Assembly (NCBI GenBank): GCA_963920765.1
Contig: OY987243.1
Span: forward strand, 34,781,060 to 34,845,059
Length of the DNA stretch: 64,000 bases
Direction: 5' to 3'
Source: Ulota crispa
Taxonomy: Eukaryota; Streptophyta; Bryopsida; Orthotrichales; Orthotrichaceae
The notes beneath the pieces were generated by a model. It did not search any database. It was not told where the DNA came from and saw nothing but the letters and a program-made list of their open reading frames with translations. Within the stretch, counting starts at the first letter, position 1; every line of letters begins with the position of its first letter. Shown piece after piece: positions 62,297-64,000 of the stretch. A program made the translations under genes and the position numbers.

Positions 62297-62429
62297 CACT
62301 AGAAGAAAACTGTGTTGAAGTCAACATAAACTACATGATGTTTTCATGCTTCTAACACAAAAAAATTGCGTTAGCAACATGAAAACATCATGTAGTTTAT
62401 GTTGACTTCAATACAGTTTTCTACTAGTG
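62297..62429. mobile_element. CACTA-type hairpin MITE with ATT target duplication
   Basis: The ends are CACTAGAAGAAAACTGTGTT and the complement of AATACAGTTTTCTACTAGTG; the 133 bp folds almost completely around AAAAAAATTG. The trinucleotide ATT flanks both sides (62294-62296, 62430-62432). It is a better preserved copy of the element at 809-947, so the same family sits at both ends of the window. Confidence 0.85.
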
Positions 62430-62717
62430 ATTTTACTATGTATTTTCTCTATAAAGTGATAAAAGAGTTTATTGTTTCTCCATACAATTCTTGTCTATTT
62501 GTCATAGAAGTTGTGCCACAAAATTTACATGATTGGTTGACTTGGCTTAGCATAAACAACCACCTCTCATCTCTTATGAGCAAAGCTACAATCTTTTACA
62601 AGTAGCTTTCACAATCTTATTTTCATGTATGACAAATATAATTACATTGTTACTCACAATATCATAAGAGAATTACACAAAATCACATGCACTCTATTAT
62701 TGCATGTACTTGAACAA

Positions 62718-63077
62718 CTACCTACCAATGTGCATGATGCTTAATTCAAGAGTAGCATTGCCTTTTGTAAGCGGGCCTCTATCACTTTGAGAGGTTGATG
62801 ATGACAAAAGAAACAAAGGGCACTCACTCTCAGAGTCAACACTAATGCAAGTCATGTCTTGAGACAAGTCATCATTGGAGATAAGTGCTTGGACTTTAGC
62901 ATCGCCTTCCAACATGGCTGCCACTCGAAACATGGTGGGACGCTTCTCAGGTGCATTTTGCACACACAACATGGCTATTTGTAGCACTTGTTGCACTTCC
63001 AACGCTTCATTGCCACTCACAAGTAGAGAAGCATCTTGTAAATCCATGAGTCTACTTTCTCTATGCAACTTCTTTGC
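62718..63077 (-). CDS. Receptor-like protein kinase, last exon only (partial)
   Basis: A single exon after the acceptor TGTAG at 63078-63082. It reads 'AKKLHRESRLMDLQDASL', then 'VQQVLQIAMLCVQNAPEKRP' and 'MFRVAAMLEGD', then a Ser/Asp-rich tail of about 55 residues. This is the end of a plant receptor-like kinase domain: subdomain XI with the invariant Arg of 'EKRPTM', as in LRR-RLK VIII, cysteine-rich and similar kinases. No further kinase exon is visible from 63083 to 64000, so the gene either continues beyond the window across an intron longer than 0.9 kb or this is a stranded fragment. Confidence 0.72.
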   Translation of the reverse strand, partial: AKKLHRESRLMDLQDASLLVSGNEALEVQQVLQIAMLCVQNAPEKRPTMFRVAAMLEGDAKVQALISNDDLSQDMTCISVDSESECPLFLLSSSTSQSDRGPLTKGNATLELSIMHIGR

Positions 63078-63082
63078 CTACA

Positions 63083-64000
63083 ATAATATCAAAATAAGCC
63101 AAAACTTTATTTCCTACGTAGCCCAAGTTGTGTAAGTAACACATTCATTGCATGTTAAATATTGCAAAAACAACTACATAAGGTCTAAAATAAAACATTT
63201 TGCATTCAACAAAAAGGTGGAGAATGTTGTTGTTAATGCACTTGAAGTTTACACAAACTAAACACACTATTGCTAACATGCTTCAAATTTCTCTTTTCAC
63301 CACAACTTTAAAAGTAAGCTTTTTTTCTTTAGTGAGTTTCTTCATGGGTTTTTGTTCTACCAAGAGTTAGAGAGGTTGTTGTGGTTACACTAGACCATTG
63401 TTGCATTGTGATCTCACTGACTCTATTGCATATACAAGATTCTTCTTTAACCCCTCAATGCCCGTGGAATTTTGGAGTATCACAAAATTTGCTTGAAAGT
63501 GAACAAAAAGCTAGTATTTTCATCAATCTTATCAATTTTCTTTCAAATGTAACCGTACAAATTCAAAGTAGACATGTTATAGATTGCATACAAAAAGAAA
63601 CCACAACTACTTCACTTATGGATTGAAAGATTATAATGTTTGATCATGAGGGTGTTAAAATTGTGAAAGTGATTTGAAGTCTTTCAATCCTCTTTTTGCA
63701 TCTCAAACCTAAAATTGAGGATATCAAAAAAATATGAGTATGTAAAGTACAACATGCATAACCCCAATCAATTTATGGCTTCTCAAAATCTATTCTACAA
63801 TTTGTTTAAATGAATTTTAATGCAATTTTTTCTCCAAGTTCTAGTGTACTTGAGGCTCATTTCCAAGAGCCTTCAACACTAGAAAGTGAAGATTTGCAAT
63901 GGACACCCTTGCACAAAATCTTGAATAGACAAATTATATTAATTCATTTTCAAGATCAGACTCTTGATGCTGAAACTAGATTTCAACAACAATTTAGATA
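63083..64000. other. Probable intron or flank of the kinase gene
   Basis: AT-rich sequence without kinase motifs on the minus strand. No other gene recognised. Confidence 0.35.

Overview
This is AT-rich nuclear DNA from a land plant with a repeat-laden genome. The evidence is spliced genes with GT-AG introns, plant-specific families (RUS1/DUF647, REM-type B3, an MSRA5-like protein, a receptor-like kinase exon), plant telomere-type motifs (TTTAGGG) embedded in repeats, and many miniature transposons. I cannot name the species. The transposase type and the repeat density make me lean towards a non-flowering lineage (fern, bryophyte or gymnosperm), but that is inference only.

The first 38 kb is mostly repeats. 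It holds a decayed two-gene PIF/Harbinger element (about 1-3 kb) with CACTA-type hairpin MITEs around it, then a decayed DDE transposase of the CxxC / 'CTLHA' type (6.6-9.8 kb). Convergent with that transposase is the first of three related broken genes encoding an N-terminal conserved domain, a coiled coil and a RING-like finger (10.5-12.5 kb, minus). The other two copies lie at 22.8-24.6 kb and 27.9-29.4 kb (both plus). Between and around them are two long inverted repeats (15.55-16.5 kb and 17.2-18.9 kb), a TA microsatellite, a higher-order satellite with a 90/270 bp periodicity (25.6-27.4 kb), a 0.7 kb inverted pair 6 kb apart (24.9 and 31.8 kb), minisatellites, and a hAT-like MITE with a perfect 8 bp target duplication. 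A degraded unidentified coding region sits at 33.5-35.2 kb and a 14-unit 27 bp minisatellite at 37.7-38.1 kb.

From 38.9 to 48.1 kb and from 55.0 to 60.5 kb lie the intact genes. They are a secreted MSRA5-like protein with Ser in the catalytic Cys position (39.1 kb, plus), a stand-alone ATRX-type ADD zinc-finger protein (44.2-40.9 kb, minus, six exons), a two-B3-domain REM-like protein (45.0-48.1 kb, plus, three exons), RUS1 (58.5-55.0 kb, minus, eight exons), and a small secreted six-cysteine protein resembling DUF4787 (58.9-60.5 kb, plus, four exons). The ADD and B3 genes are divergent, as are RUS1 and the small secreted protein, so each pair may share a promoter region. The right edge holds the last exon of a receptor-like kinase (63.08-62.72 kb, minus) whose other exons must lie beyond the window if it is intact.

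Exon joins were derived by eye. For the five intact genes all phases agree across the proposed GT-AG junctions, which is the main support for the models. One acceptor in the ADD gene and the first donor of the small secreted gene are less certain. The genes do not form one pathway. They are ordinary single-copy-type plant genes between repeat tracts.
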